Position numbers and translations under genes: made by a program. A DNA stretch of 64,000 bases from positions 62,001-126,000 of the forward strand of contig DATAXP010000023.1 of assembly GCA_036272935.1 (NCBI GenBank), in the 5' to 3' direction. This document shows positions 35,401 to 42,906 of this stretch, piece by piece (position 1 is the stretch's first letter; every line of letters starts with the position of its first letter). The notes under the pieces were generated by a model, which was not told the origin of the DNA, did not search any database, and saw only the letters and a list, made by a program, of their open reading frames with translations. The stretch comes from DATAXP01 sp036272935 (GTDB lineage: Bacteria > Planctomycetota > Planctomycetia > Pirellulales > PNKZ01).

Positions 35401-35568
35401 GTTCGGCGGCGGGATAACGATCGTGTACGGGCCCTTGGGGAATTTTTCCCCCGTGGGATCGGGCTCGCTGTGGAAATAGCTCTTGCCACTCGGATTAGCG
35501 CCGAGCCAAAACGGGTACCAATGCCGCTCGGGCTCGGCGTGTGCGTATTGCTTAGGGAGATCGTTCAT
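32254..35568 (-). CDS. valS: Valyl-tRNA synthetase with an in-frame repeat insertion
   Basis: A 1104-residue class I synthetase. The HIGH-type motif is PPPNVTGALHLGHAL near residue 50; the KMSKS-type motif is YGDTMSKSKGNGVDP. An editing domain lies between (TVATTRPETMLGDTAVAVHP), with a longer charged insert after it. After the KMSKS region there is a zinc-ribbon-like ECPHCGKL ... CTHCSKEF segment. The anticodon-binding domain and a C-terminal coiled coil (DAEIARKEKDRENLAKQ) complete the protein. About 52 residues just before IPFHEVFIHPKILDGYGD are encoded by a palindromic repeat (33571-33726) in frame. Start ATG 35568; upstream MPLAIDYFPLSIG is repeat-derived. Confidence 0.93.
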   Translation of the reverse strand: MNDLPKQYAHAEPERHWYPFWLGANPSGKSYFHSEPDPTGEKFPKGPYTIVIPPPNVTGALHLGHALNNTLQDTLVRWKRMQGFNALWMPGTDHAGIATQAVVERRLLQEEKLSRHDLGREKLVERIWAWKNDYEQRILGQLQRLGCSCDWQRTRFTLDDQCARAVRETFFNLFKEGRIYRGKRLVNWDTFLQTAVSDDEVFHETVKGHFWHIKYPVVDPKPGEPEFVTVATTRPETMLGDTAVAVHPDPAKALDRAEAELRAKLADTSEKETPAVQSQLDALVERRGAKLAELIKLRDMARAGRMVRLPLADRDIPLVADEWAKPEMGSGAVKITPAHDPNDYDVGRRQNLRSINIMSPDGTLNGGVPEPYQKLSMARARERVVADLETAGLLAEVEDREIDLAHSDRSKTPIEPWLADQWFVKMNELAQSAMDAVSDGRVKIFPSRYAKTYLDWLGEKRDWPVSRQLWWGHRIPVWTRPKWDGENYTEAAVRAYFLKYVIGPACGDDDARADEAMEGFACSYAEGHLHICFRDPSLLDAIRDTLITMGYTEDPDVLDTWFSSALWPHSTLGWPDQTPELAYYYPTSTLVTSRDIITLWVARMVLMGLHNVRRNPLPPGEGGEHSEPGEGEAATAHQASKAQSATAHKPLHPHPAFGHLLPEGEGVIPFHEVFIHPKILDGYGDTMSKSKGNGVDPIDVIEKFGADALRFGLTDLTTETQDVRMPVEFECPHCGKLIEQTRKNRVLPRVACTHCSKEFSTQWAEKPADKALPRGAVVSERFEKGRNFCNKLWNAARFALMNLEGYTAGAVKDAELAVEDRWILSRLATVAGEATGALDTYRFADYTRLLYEFAWDEFCSFYVEMVKGRLQDAASRQVAQRVLAHVLDNLLRLLHPVIPFITEEIWRLLNEACPARGLAKPQAADESVVIAAWPEPDVRRQDVEIEARFARFQEVLKGLREIRARQNIPPKTPIKFSVRCDAALVELLRPMAGYFESMAGATATGWGPSTAPPATSANITAGAAELFVDLVGLIDVDAEIARKEKDRENLAKQIQAKEGKLANENFVSRAPADVVAKERASLDDLRRQLVGAEEAIAALKKQQK
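33571..33726. repeat. 156-bp palindromic repeat inserted in frame in valS
   Basis: Outer arms CCCTTCTCCCTCCGGGAGAA and CTCTCCCGGAGGGAGAGGG pair with each other; inner arms (GGTGAAGCGGC / GCCGCTTCACC) also pair, and GTGCGCTGTTGCCG occurs twice in the centre. The length is a multiple of three (52 codons) with no stop in the valS frame. It looks like a mobile intergenic palindrome. Confidence 0.8.
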
Positions 35569-35572
35569 ACCG

Positions 35573-35648
35573 ATGGACAATGGAAAGTAGTCAATGGCCA
35601 AAGGCAATCATGTTCCATTTCCCATTGGCCATTGTTCATTGTCCATTT
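35573..35648. repeat. Inverted repeat between valS and cimA
   Basis: GGACAATGGAAAGTAGTCAA with TGGCC on the left faces GGCCATTG and TTCATTGTCCAT on the right. It fills the gap between the cimA stop and the valS start. Confidence 0.65.
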
Positions 35649-37228
35649 GCATTCCTTTCGTCCTTGAAAAGTTTGTATTCGATGCTACCGACCAGCGCCA
35701 GCCAGCTGGCTTCGATGATGTTTTCGCTGACGCCGATCGTGCCCCAGACATCGTGCTCGTCGCGGCTTTCGATCGTCACGCGGACGCCGGCCGCCGTGGC
35801 CGCCTCGGAATTGATCACGCGGACTTTATAGTCGACCAGGTGCATATCGGCCAAGCTGGGATACGCCTCGGCCAAGGCCTTTCGCAGGGCGGCGTCGAGC
35901 GCGTTCACCGGACCGTCTCCCTCGGCCACTTCGTGCCGCACGCGGTCGCCGACGCGCAGCTTGACCGTGGCCTCGGTCGTCAACAACGAGGTTTCGCCAT
36001 GAGGATCGCCGTCGGCTTCGACGGTAACATGAAAATTCAGCCGCTCGAAATGCGCACGGAATGTGCCGGCGCACTTTTGCACCAGCAGATCGAACGAGGC
36101 CTGGGCCGCCTCGAACTGATAGCCGCGGTTCTCCAACTCGACGACACGGGCCAGGATCTTGTCCATCAGGGCCCGGTCGCCTTGGAGATGGTGCTTGCTC
36201 GTGAGGGCTTCGATGTTCGACCGGCCGGAAAGTTCGCTCACCAGCACGCGGCGCTCGTTGCCGACCGCCTCGGGATGAATGTGCTCGTAGCTGCTTGCGG
36301 CGCGGTTGACCGCGTGGACGTGCATGCCACCTTTGTGCGCGAAGGCACTGGCGCCGACGAACGGCTGATTGTTGCGGTAGTTCTGGTTCGCCAGCTCGTA
36401 AATGAACCGCGACAGCTCGGTGAGCCGCTCGATGCTGCCGGGCTGGAGCACCTCGAAGCCGCGCCGCTTGAGCGCGAGGTTGGCGGCGACGCTGATCAGG
36501 TCGGCGTTGCCGCAGCGCTCGCCAAGACCGTTGATGGTGCCTTGCACCTGCACGGCGCCGGCGTCAACGGCGGCCAGCGAGTTAGCGACCGCAAGCTCAC
36601 AGTCGTTGTGGCAATGGATGCCGACGGGCACCGGCAGCGCCTCGATCGCGGCGCGCGTCATCGCGGCGATGTCGCCCGGCAGCGTTCCGCCGTTGGTATC
36701 GCACAGGACGATGATGCTCGCCCCGGCCTCGGCAGCGGCCCGCACCGTATGCAGTGCGTAGTCGCGATTGGCCTTGAAACCATCGAAGAAGTGCTCGGCA
36801 TCGTAGATCGCTTCCCGCCCCGCGGCGCAGAAGTAAGCGATCGTCTCGCCGATCATCGCCAGGTTCTCTTCCAGCGTGGCGCGCAGCACCTCGGTGACGT
36901 GGAAGTCAGAAGTCTTGCCAACAATGGTGACCGCCGGCGTGCCCGCGGCGATTAGCGCTTTCATGCCCGGATCATCGGCCGCGGCGACTGCCTTGCGGCG
37001 CGTCATGCCGAACGCGCAGAGCTTCGCATGCTTCGGCGGCACGCCCTGCATGCGCTGGAAGAACTGGGTGTCCTTGTCGTTCGAGAGCGGATAGCCTCCT
37101 TCGACGAAATCGAATCCTAGGCTGTCGAGGCGCTCGGCGATCAGCAGCTTGTCTTGCAGCGAGAAGCTCACGCCCTCGCCTTGGCTGCCGTCGCGGAGCG
37201 TGGTGTCGTAAAGTTGGATGCGTCGCAT
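35636..37228 (-). CDS. cimA: (R)-citramalate synthase
   Basis: A 530-residue HMGL/LeuA-family enzyme that condenses pyruvate and acetyl-CoA to citramalate, the first step of the threonine-independent isoleucine pathway. The catalytic barrel starts with QLYDTTLRDGSQGEGVSFS; metal ligands are in GIHCHNDCELAVAN, and NGLGERCGNADLISV is characteristic. The C-terminal part (about residues 390-525) is the LeuA regulatory dimerisation domain that normally senses the end product. CimA rather than 2-isopropylmalate synthase is called from the long barrel pattern and length. Upstream lies an Ile/Val-rich leader peptide and an attenuator, consistent with isoleucine control. Start ATG 37228. Confidence 0.9.
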   Translation of the reverse strand: MRRIQLYDTTLRDGSQGEGVSFSLQDKLLIAERLDSLGFDFVEGGYPLSNDKDTQFFQRMQGVPPKHAKLCAFGMTRRKAVAAADDPGMKALIAAGTPAVTIVGKTSDFHVTEVLRATLEENLAMIGETIAYFCAAGREAIYDAEHFFDGFKANRDYALHTVRAAAEAGASIIVLCDTNGGTLPGDIAAMTRAAIEALPVPVGIHCHNDCELAVANSLAAVDAGAVQVQGTINGLGERCGNADLISVAANLALKRRGFEVLQPGSIERLTELSRFIYELANQNYRNNQPFVGASAFAHKGGMHVHAVNRAASSYEHIHPEAVGNERRVLVSELSGRSNIEALTSKHHLQGDRALMDKILARVVELENRGYQFEAAQASFDLLVQKCAGTFRAHFERLNFHVTVEADGDPHGETSLLTTEATVKLRVGDRVRHEVAEGDGPVNALDAALRKALAEAYPSLADMHLVDYKVRVINSEAATAAGVRVTIESRDEHDVWGTIGVSENIIEASWLALVGSIEYKLFKDERNANGQ

Positions 37229-37280
37229 GCGGAAATGATGAATGCAGAATGATGAATTCGGCAGAGGAACGTCCGAAAAC

Positions 37281-37312
37281 AAAAAAACCCTGGGGCCTTG
37301 TGGCCTCAGGGC
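37281..37312 (-). terminator. Attenuator/terminator hairpin upstream of cimA
   Basis: The minus-strand RNA has CCCUGAGGCC and GGCCCCAGGG arms (one A.C mismatch) with a 4-nt loop region, followed by UUUUUUU. The U tract is only on the minus strand, so it acts towards cimA. The 5' arm (37304-37312) can instead pair with 37346-37354. Confidence 0.85.
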
Positions 37313-37348
37313 TGACGGTTGATCGATGGTGACGAAACGGTCGATGCC

Positions 37349-37411
37349 CTAAAGCCGGTGCTCCGGAGTAATAATTCGAGCCACGACAATGGCGATTCGA
37401 CGGATCATCAT
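37349..37411 (-). CDS. Ile/Val-rich leader peptide of the cimA attenuator
   Basis: The open frame encodes MMIRRIAIVVARIITPEHRL, ending at TAG 37349-37351. It holds five Ile codons (including a tandem ATT ATT at 37370-37375) and a Val pair, the regulated amino acids of the branched-chain pathway. There is no Shine-Dalgarno sequence; the predicted transcription start falls at one of the two ATGs, suggesting a leaderless mRNA. Ribosome stalling at the Ile codons would leave 37346-37354 free to form the antiterminator; finishing translation would cover it and let the terminator form. This too-short frame matches classical leader peptides of ilv operons in layout. Confidence 0.8.
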   Translation of the reverse strand: MMIRRIAIVVARIITPEHRL

Positions 37412-37415
37412 CGAA

Positions 37416-37444
37416 AGTGTAGATCGCTTCAGTGCGGTCGTCAA
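37416..37444 (-). promoter_or_regulatory. Sigma70-like promoter of the cimA leader
   Basis: -35 TTGACG (37439-37444) and -10 TACACT (37416-37421) with a 17-nt spacer on the minus strand. The start point would lie about 7 nt downstream, at 37408-37411, on the leader ATG. Confidence 0.6.
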
Positions 37445-37452
37445 CGTCGCAA

Positions 37453-37476
37453 GCCCACGGATGGCCATCCGCGGGC
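37453..37476. terminator. Hairpin after the SMP-30 gene
   Basis: GCCCACGGATGG and CCATCCGCGGGC form a nearly perfect 12-bp stem with no loop bases to spare, directly after the SMP-30 stop. No T tract follows, so termination is uncertain; it may be another repeat. Confidence 0.5.
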
Positions 37477-37477
37477 C

Positions 37478-38380
37478 TTAGTGGGCGTCGGTGTAACGTA
37501 TGCCGTGGATAGTGACTTTGCGGCGGAACAACTTGTCGCCGGCGGTGGCGTAGAGGGTGTCGAGCTTCGGGCCGGCAAAGACCACGTTCGACAGCGAACC
37601 CGGCTGCGGCTTCGCAATCACGCCCATCAGCCGGCCTTGCGTGTCGAAGATTTGCAGGCCGAGGAGCGACGTCGAGTACACACGACCATCGGAGTCGATC
37701 GTCATGCCGTCGGCGCGGCTTGCCAGTTGCCCCGGGGCAAGCGCCAGCGTGTAGAACGGTTGCTTGTCTTTGAGCGAGCCGTCGTCGGCAATCACGAATG
37801 CCCAGAGATGCTTGCCGGCCGAGTCGGCGACGACCAGCGTTCGCTGATCGGGCCAGAGGATGATGCCGTTGGGACGCTCGATCCCTTCGTCGACAATTTT
37901 CTTGTTCCCCTTGGGATCGACGTGCCACACCCGGCTGTTCTTCGGATCGGTGAAGTAAACCGCGCCGGCGCGCGTGACGACCAGGTCGTTGCTGTTCACG
38001 CCGTCGGCAATCGTCGCCGGCGTGCCGGAAGAGTCGTAGGCGACGATTTTTTGATTGCCGTTCTGGCAGGCATACAGCCGGCCATCGGGGCCGAACATCA
38101 GGCCGTTCGAGGCGCCCGAGTTCTCGACGAACACGCTCGCTTTGGCGCTGGCGATATCGAACTTGTGGATGCGGTTGTTCGGGATATCGGTGAAGTAAAC
38201 ATTCCCCAGGGCATCGACCGCGGGGCCTTCCGTGAACTTGAACCCCTCGGCGACTTTTTCCCACGGCTGGCCGGGGATAAGAATCTCAGCCAGCTTCAGC
38301 TCTTGCGCCTCGGCGGCAGCGGAAACGAAAAAACCACAGAGGCACAGAGGCACGGAGAACGCGCGGAGCAACGGTGACAT
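37478..38380 (-). CDS. Secreted SMP-30/gluconolactonase-like beta-propeller protein
   Basis: A 300-residue protein with a signal peptide. The mature part is a six-bladed propeller of SMP-30/gluconolactonase type: FKFTEGPAVDALGNVYFTD, SNGLMFGPDGRLYACQNGN, NSNDLVVTRAGAVYFTD, ERPNGIILWPDQRTLVV and RADGMTIDSDGRVYST hold the conserved metal-binding Glu, Asn and Asp. It probably hydrolyses sugar lactones in the periplasm. The signal peptide itself (SVPLCLCGFF) is encoded by a dispersed repeat at 38331-38366. It is the last of three same-strand genes with the esterase and the DUF6807 protein. Confidence 0.87.
   Translation of the reverse strand: MSPLLRAFSVPLCLCGFFVSAAAEAQELKLAEILIPGQPWEKVAEGFKFTEGPAVDALGNVYFTDIPNNRIHKFDIASAKASVFVENSGASNGLMFGPDGRLYACQNGNQKIVAYDSSGTPATIADGVNSNDLVVTRAGAVYFTDPKNSRVWHVDPKGNKKIVDEGIERPNGIILWPDQRTLVVADSAGKHLWAFVIADDGSLKDKQPFYTLALAPGQLASRADGMTIDSDGRVYSTSLLGLQIFDTQGRLMGVIAKPQPGSLSNVVFAGPKLDTLYATAGDKLFRRKVTIHGIRYTDAH
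38331..38366. repeat. Dispersed CACAGAGGCACGGAG-type repeat, copy 2, inside the SMP-30 signal peptide
   Basis: Plus strand AACCACAGAGGCACAGAGGC followed by ACGGAGAACGCGCGG. On the minus strand it encodes the hydrophobic SVPLCLCGFF part of the signal peptide. Confidence 0.7.
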
Positions 38381-38427
38381 TGGTGATCTCAGTTCTAAGA
38401 CAGGTCTATTCATCATCCGCACCGTGT

Positions 38428-38458
38428 CGTCCTCCGTGCCTCCGTGTCTCGGTGTTTA
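38428..38458. repeat. Dispersed CACAGAGGCACGGAG-type repeat, copy 3
   Basis: Plus strand CCTCCGTGCCTCCGTGTCTC then GGTGTTTA, adjoining the stop codon of the esterase gene. The unit is the inverse orientation of copy 2. Confidence 0.65.
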
Positions 38459-39352
38459 GTTCTGCGCCGATTTGACGCCGGGGTAGTCGCGCCACAGCCA
38501 GCGCATGGTGTCGGGGAAGATCGATCCGCCGTGCTTGCCCGAGTGGGCGCCGTCGCCGTAGACGAACTTGTAGTCGTAGTTGATGAACTTCAAGGCAGCC
38601 GCCATCTCCTGATTCGCCAATGGCCAGTTGCCGTGGGCGTTGTCGAGGTCGCTGGAGCCATCTTGCAGGAAGACGCGGATCGGCTTCGGCTCGGTCTTGC
38701 GGATGACGAACGGAATGACGTTGCCACCGCGGATGTTGGTGAAGCTGCCGATGTGGCTCACCACCTTGGCAAACTGATCGGGACGCTCCCAGGCGACGTT
38801 GAACGCGCAGATGCCACCGGAGCTGTTGCCGCAAATGGCCCGGCCCTTTGGATCGTCGGTGATTGCGTAACGCTTCTTCACCTCGGGAATGATCTCGTCG
38901 ATCAGGAACCGGGCGTACTGATCGCCCAGCGAGTCGTACTCGAAGCTGCGGTTCGAGCGCGGCTTTTCACCCTTCTTGGTCGCCGGGAACGAGCCCGGAT
39001 TGATGAACACGCCGATCGTGATCGGCATCTCGCCGCGAGCGATCAGGTTGTCGCACACGATCGGCACGCGGTACTGCCCTTTGCCCTCGGTGTTCGCCAT
39101 GCCGACGCCGTCCTGAAAGACCATCAGGCAGGCGGGCATTGCGGCGTCGTACTGGGCGGATACGTAAATCGACCAATCGCGTTCGGTCCCCTCAAAGATT
39201 TTGCTCTTCCACGGCGACTGTTTTTCGACCTTCCCCTCCGGCACCCCTTTGCCGCGCTCGAGCGAATCGGGGCCGAGCGTGTAATCGTCGACGGCAAGCG
39301 CCGAAGCGGCGCACGATGCGAGAATCATCAAGGCAGCGAGCGTTCGAAGCAT
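38456..39352 (-). CDS. Secreted esterase (enterochelin-esterase-like, putative esterase family)
   Basis: A 298-residue alpha/beta hydrolase of the esterase D/Fes type with a signal peptide (LMILASCAASALA). The nucleophile elbow is CGNSSGG (Ser), FLQDGSSDLDN carries a candidate Asp, and GDGAHSGKHGG a candidate His. The N-terminal strand WSIYVSAQYDAAMPACLMVF is typical of this family. It probably cleaves ester groups on carbohydrates or siderophores; the neighbouring SMP-30 lactonase points to sugar breakdown. Start ATG 39352 has AAGGAA 8 nt upstream and lies 11 nt after the DUF6807 stop. Confidence 0.87.
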   Translation of the reverse strand: MLRTLAALMILASCAASALAVDDYTLGPDSLERGKGVPEGKVEKQSPWKSKIFEGTERDWSIYVSAQYDAAMPACLMVFQDGVGMANTEGKGQYRVPIVCDNLIARGEMPITIGVFINPGSFPATKKGEKPRSNRSFEYDSLGDQYARFLIDEIIPEVKKRYAITDDPKGRAICGNSSGGICAFNVAWERPDQFAKVVSHIGSFTNIRGGNVIPFVIRKTEPKPIRVFLQDGSSDLDNAHGNWPLANQEMAAALKFINYDYKFVYGDGAHSGKHGGSIFPDTMRWLWRDYPGVKSAQN

Positions 39353-39363
39353 GGCAGCATTCC

Positions 39364-40354
39364 TTACGATTTCTTCTTGGGAGGTGGAGCGAGGGTTTCG
39401 GGCGGTTTGTCGGCGGCGAATTTCGACCATACCGGGTCAATCTCCGCGACACCGAGGATACCCGCGTGGATATACAGTCCGTAGCGCAGGTGAATCGGCT
39501 TTTCGGTGATCTCCATCGGCCCGGCGAAAGTGAGCGCGGCCCCCATCCAACCGTCGTCGCGAACGTGGAACACGGTGGGATAATTCGGGTTCGAGGGATG
39601 GTCGAAAAGCGTGATCCCTTCCATGGCCTCCGGGGCGATTTGCCCCGCGTAGTCGCACCAGCGGGCCGGCTTCCAAAACACTTCCTTCTCGTTCACCGCT
39701 CCTTCGCTGTTGAGAATGCGGCCGCCGCCGTCCTTCACACCGAGGGTCTTAGCCATCCGCACGCCGAGGAAGCCGAATGGAGTCTTGCCGAGTGTGACCG
39801 GCCGCTTGTCGACGAACAACTCGAGATCGATCGTGACGAGAAATTCGTCCTCGTCCCCTTCGGGCGTCACGCGAATACGCCGGCGATCGTGCATGAGCAC
39901 CGTGCCGTCGGCTTTCTTTCCAGTCGTTCAGGGCGATGAGCCAGGCCGCGTCGCTGCCGGTTTCATCGGTGTAGTTCTCGATGCGCTGGTGGACGATGCG
40001 CCCTTGGCCACGGTCGCCCCAGAAATCGGTGTCGCCGACCATGTGGTGCGAGATCCAGACGGAATTATGATGGCTGTGCCCAATGGGGTCGCGTGGGTGG
40101 CCCATGCGCGTCAGCGATCGGCCCGAGAGACCCATCACCGGAAACAAGAACGGCCGCTCGACGGTTGGGCCGTGGTGATAGCGGACCAGCTCGCGACCTT
40201 CGTACTGAAACGAGTCCTGGCCGTAGGGTTGCGGCACGACCTGATAGACCGGCACCGGCTTGGGCGGCGGCAGATCGTTCTCGGCGGCGCGGGCGGCGAG
40301 ATGGGCTAAGGCGACAAGGATGGCGAACGGTAGCAGCCAGCGGCGGCGTGGCAT
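39364..40354 (-). pseudogene. DUF6807 (PmoA-like) secreted protein, split by a frameshift
   Basis: The N-terminal part (MPRRRWLLPFAILVALAHLA, then VYQVVPQPYGQDSFQYEG and DPIGHSHHNSVWISHHMVG) is read to ALNDWK. The C-terminal part continues in another frame as GKKADGTVLMHDRR, then GFLGVRMAKTLGVKDGG and EAMEGITLFDHPSNPN. Together they form a typical DUF6807 protein of about 330 residues with a signal peptide, so a single-base change between about 39912 and 39928 disrupts it. A TGA lies just upstream of the junction in the second frame. The function of DUF6807 is unproven; it is often found with sugar-degradation genes. Sequencing error and true mutation cannot be separated here. Confidence 0.75.
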
Positions 40355-40673
40355 GGCGGCGATCCAACAGCGGGCGGGATGCGTATGGCTGGGGCGATGC
40401 CACAGTAAACCGAGGCCACGGGGCGTGCAAGCAGTTACTTTGCCGGCAGCGATGGTGCCCCGTGACCGCGCGAAGAGGCAAGCATTGCGACATCGAACGA
40501 CGGTGGCGGGCCGACTGAATGGCACGGCAAAGTTTTGGCATTCGGAAAAACCTCCGCGGTCGTCTCATGTTCCCAGGTGTTGAAGGCCGAATAAACAGGG
40601 CGTCAAAATGGCCTGATGGCGTGCGCTCACGCCGCGGCGAATCATCGCTGACCCGAAACAAGGAGTGAGTCGC
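40355..40673. other. Intergenic region between divergent genes, no gene seen
   Basis: About 320 nt between the DUF6807 gene and the redoxin. It must hold the promoters of both. I see a small hairpin (GGCGTG CGCT CACGCC at 40618-40633) and no convincing open reading frame or promoter boxes. Confidence 0.5.
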
Positions 40674-42611
40674 ATGCGCTGGAGCCGGTACGAATTCCTC
40701 GGTGGCGCGTTGTCGTTAGCGGTAGCGAGTTTGGCGGGGACGGCCACAGCCGCATCGCCCTCGGCCGAAGACGCCCTGCAGTTGCAGCCGGTGCAGAAAG
40801 AGGTCGAGATCGACCGACCGGCCTCGACCGATGCCGCCAAGTGTACGATCAAGGCCGAGCAAATCGGTGGCGCGACCGGCTGGATCGTGCGCAACTCGAA
40901 CGGCCAAATCCTGCGGCGTTTTGCCGATACGAACAACGACAACATCGTCGACCAATGGTGCTACTATCTCGGCGGCATCGAGGTTTACCGCGATATCGAC
41001 CAGAACTTCAATGGCAAGGCCGACCAGTACCGCTGGCTGAACACCGCTGGCACGCGCTGGGCGCTCGACACGAACGAGGACGGCAAGATCGACTCGTGGA
41101 AGGCGATCTCGGCCGAGGAAGTGAGCGCCGAGCTGGTGCGAGCGATCGGGAGCCGCGATACGGCGCAGTTCGGCCGATTGTTGGTGAGCAGCGAAGAAAT
41201 CGGCTCGTTGGGCCTGGGAAGCGAGCAGGCGAAAAAGCTCGCGACCCTAGTCGACTCGGCGCCCGATCGGTTCAAGAAGTTCCTGACGGCTCAAAAGTCG
41301 CCCGGAGCGAAGTTCGCTTCGATGGGCAACAAGGTGCGCTGGGTGCATTTCGGCGGCTGGCAACCGGGGCTGGTGCCGGCTGGCACGAATGGCTCGACGA
41401 AGGACGTCGTGGTTTACGAGAACGTCGCGGCCATGGTGCAGATCGACGGCCAAAAAGAGCAGAACGACCAGATTCCGATCGGCACGCTGGTGAAGATCGC
41501 CGAAGGCTGGCGGCTGATCGATTCGCCGCCGATTCCCGGCGACGCCAGCGACACCGCCGCGGCCCAAGGATTTTTCTACCCCAGCGAACTGGCTCTGCGG
41601 CCCGAAACGCCCGCAGGGAGCGGGTCGGAAGGCGACGCCAAGGTGCAGGAATGGGTCGCCAAGCTCGAGAAGCTCGACAAGCAAATCATGACGGCCAGTC
41701 CCAGCGACCAGGCCCGGCTGAATGCCGAGCGAGCCGACCTTGTCGAGCAGATTGCTTCGCTGAACACGGGCGATGATCGCAAGTTGTGGATTCGTCAGTT
41801 GGCCGACACGATCAGCGCGGCGGCCCAAACCGGCGCGTTTCCCGACGGTGTGCAGCGGCTCAAGTCGTTGCACGAGAAGCTCGACCGGAACTCGGACGAT
41901 GCCGATCTGGCCGCGTTCGTCGAGTTTCGCTATCTGACGGCGGATTACGGCTCAACGATCAGCCAGCCGAACGCCGACTTCGTGACCATTCAGAAGAAAT
42001 GGCTCGACAGCCTGAACAAATATGTGACCGACCATCCGACCAGCCCCGACACGGCCGAGGCGATGCTGCAACTGGGCATTGCCCAGGAGTTTGCCGGCCA
42101 AGAGGACGAAGCCAAGAACTGGTACGGCAAGATCGTCGACGGCTTCCGTGACGCACCGGCCGCCAAGAAAGCTGGCGGCGCCAAGGCGCGGCTTGAGTCG
42201 GTCGGCAAAGTGATTCAGCTTTCGGGCAAGAGCATCACCGGCCAGCAAGTGAGCCTGGGCCAGTTCCGCGGCAAGGTGGTGGTGCTGTACTACTGGGCCA
42301 CCTGGAGCGAGCCGTGCCTGAAGGACCTGGCGACACTCCGCGAGCTGCAAGCGAAGTACGCCAGGGACGGGCTGGCGATCGTCGGCATCAGCCTCGACAA
42401 CCAGGCCAACGACCTGACGACGTTCATGAAAACGAACAAGCTGCCGTGGCAGCAGGTCTACGAACCGGGCGGGCTCGACAGCCCGTTGGCCAACGCCCTT
42501 GGCATCCTCACGCTGCCGAGCGTCCTGTTGATCGATAAGCAAGGGAAGGTGGTGAACCGCAATGTCCATGTCGGCGAACTGGACAAGGAGGTTGGAGCCC
42601 TGCTGCGATAG
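40674..42611 (+). CDS. Secreted thioredoxin-fold (TlpA/redoxin) protein with calcium-loop-like repeats
   Basis: A 645-residue protein with a signal peptide (LSLAVASLAGTATA). Residues about 60-130 hold three EF-hand-like loops: DTNNDNIVDQ, DQNFNGKADQ and DTNEDGKIDS. The middle part is helical with a tetratricopeptide-like stretch (TAEAMLQLGIAQEFAGQEDE). The C-terminal ~150 residues are a TlpA/AhpC-type thioredoxin fold (VVVLYYWATWSEPCLKDLAT), but the CxxC motif is SEPC: the first Cys is Ser. A classical dithiol exchange is therefore unlikely. Start ATG 40674 has AGGAG 8 nt upstream. A strong terminator follows at 42701. Confidence 0.85.
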   Translation: MRWSRYEFLGGALSLAVASLAGTATAASPSAEDALQLQPVQKEVEIDRPASTDAAKCTIKAEQIGGATGWIVRNSNGQILRRFADTNNDNIVDQWCYYLGGIEVYRDIDQNFNGKADQYRWLNTAGTRWALDTNEDGKIDSWKAISAEEVSAELVRAIGSRDTAQFGRLLVSSEEIGSLGLGSEQAKKLATLVDSAPDRFKKFLTAQKSPGAKFASMGNKVRWVHFGGWQPGLVPAGTNGSTKDVVVYENVAAMVQIDGQKEQNDQIPIGTLVKIAEGWRLIDSPPIPGDASDTAAAQGFFYPSELALRPETPAGSGSEGDAKVQEWVAKLEKLDKQIMTASPSDQARLNAERADLVEQIASLNTGDDRKLWIRQLADTISAAAQTGAFPDGVQRLKSLHEKLDRNSDDADLAAFVEFRYLTADYGSTISQPNADFVTIQKKWLDSLNKYVTDHPTSPDTAEAMLQLGIAQEFAGQEDEAKNWYGKIVDGFRDAPAAKKAGGAKARLESVGKVIQLSGKSITGQQVSLGQFRGKVVVLYYWATWSEPCLKDLATLRELQAKYARDGLAIVGISLDNQANDLTTFMKTNKLPWQQVYEPGGLDSPLANALGILTLPSVLLIDKQGKVVNRNVHVGELDKEVGALLR

Positions 42612-42700
42612 TTGTGATATCGCCATGACCGGCGTCCCCCACGTTGCTCATCGCTGGCAACACTCGACATGAATCAAAGGCCCGTGGGGGGCGCCTTCTC

Positions 42701-42746
42701 GATCCGCGCCGCGGCCTTCGGGCCGCGGTGCGGATCGTTGTTTTTT
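42701..42746 (+). terminator. Rho-independent terminator after the redoxin gene
   Basis: GATCCGC..CCGCGGCC and GGCCGCGG..GCGGATC pair in a long GC-rich stem with a short TTCG-type loop, followed by GTTGTTTTTT on the plus strand. Confidence 0.85.
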
Positions 42747-42828
42747 CAGGCTACGGGTGAGAGCCTCCGGGCTACGGAGTCCAGCAGCGACCCCGTAGCC
42801 TGTAGTCCGTAGCCCGTCGCCTGCTTCA
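42747..42828. repeat. Dispersed inverted repeat, copy 2
   Basis: CAGGCTACGGG..CCGGGCTACGG on the left and CCGTAGCC..CCGTAGCCCGTCGCC on the right; same family as 1128-1192 and 43166-43279. Confidence 0.7.
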
Positions 42829-42906
42829 CAAACCGCTATCGCCATGCAAGCGAGATCATGCTATTGTCCCCGCGCCGTGTTTCTGAAGTGCGCGAAGGAT
42901 TCGCTC

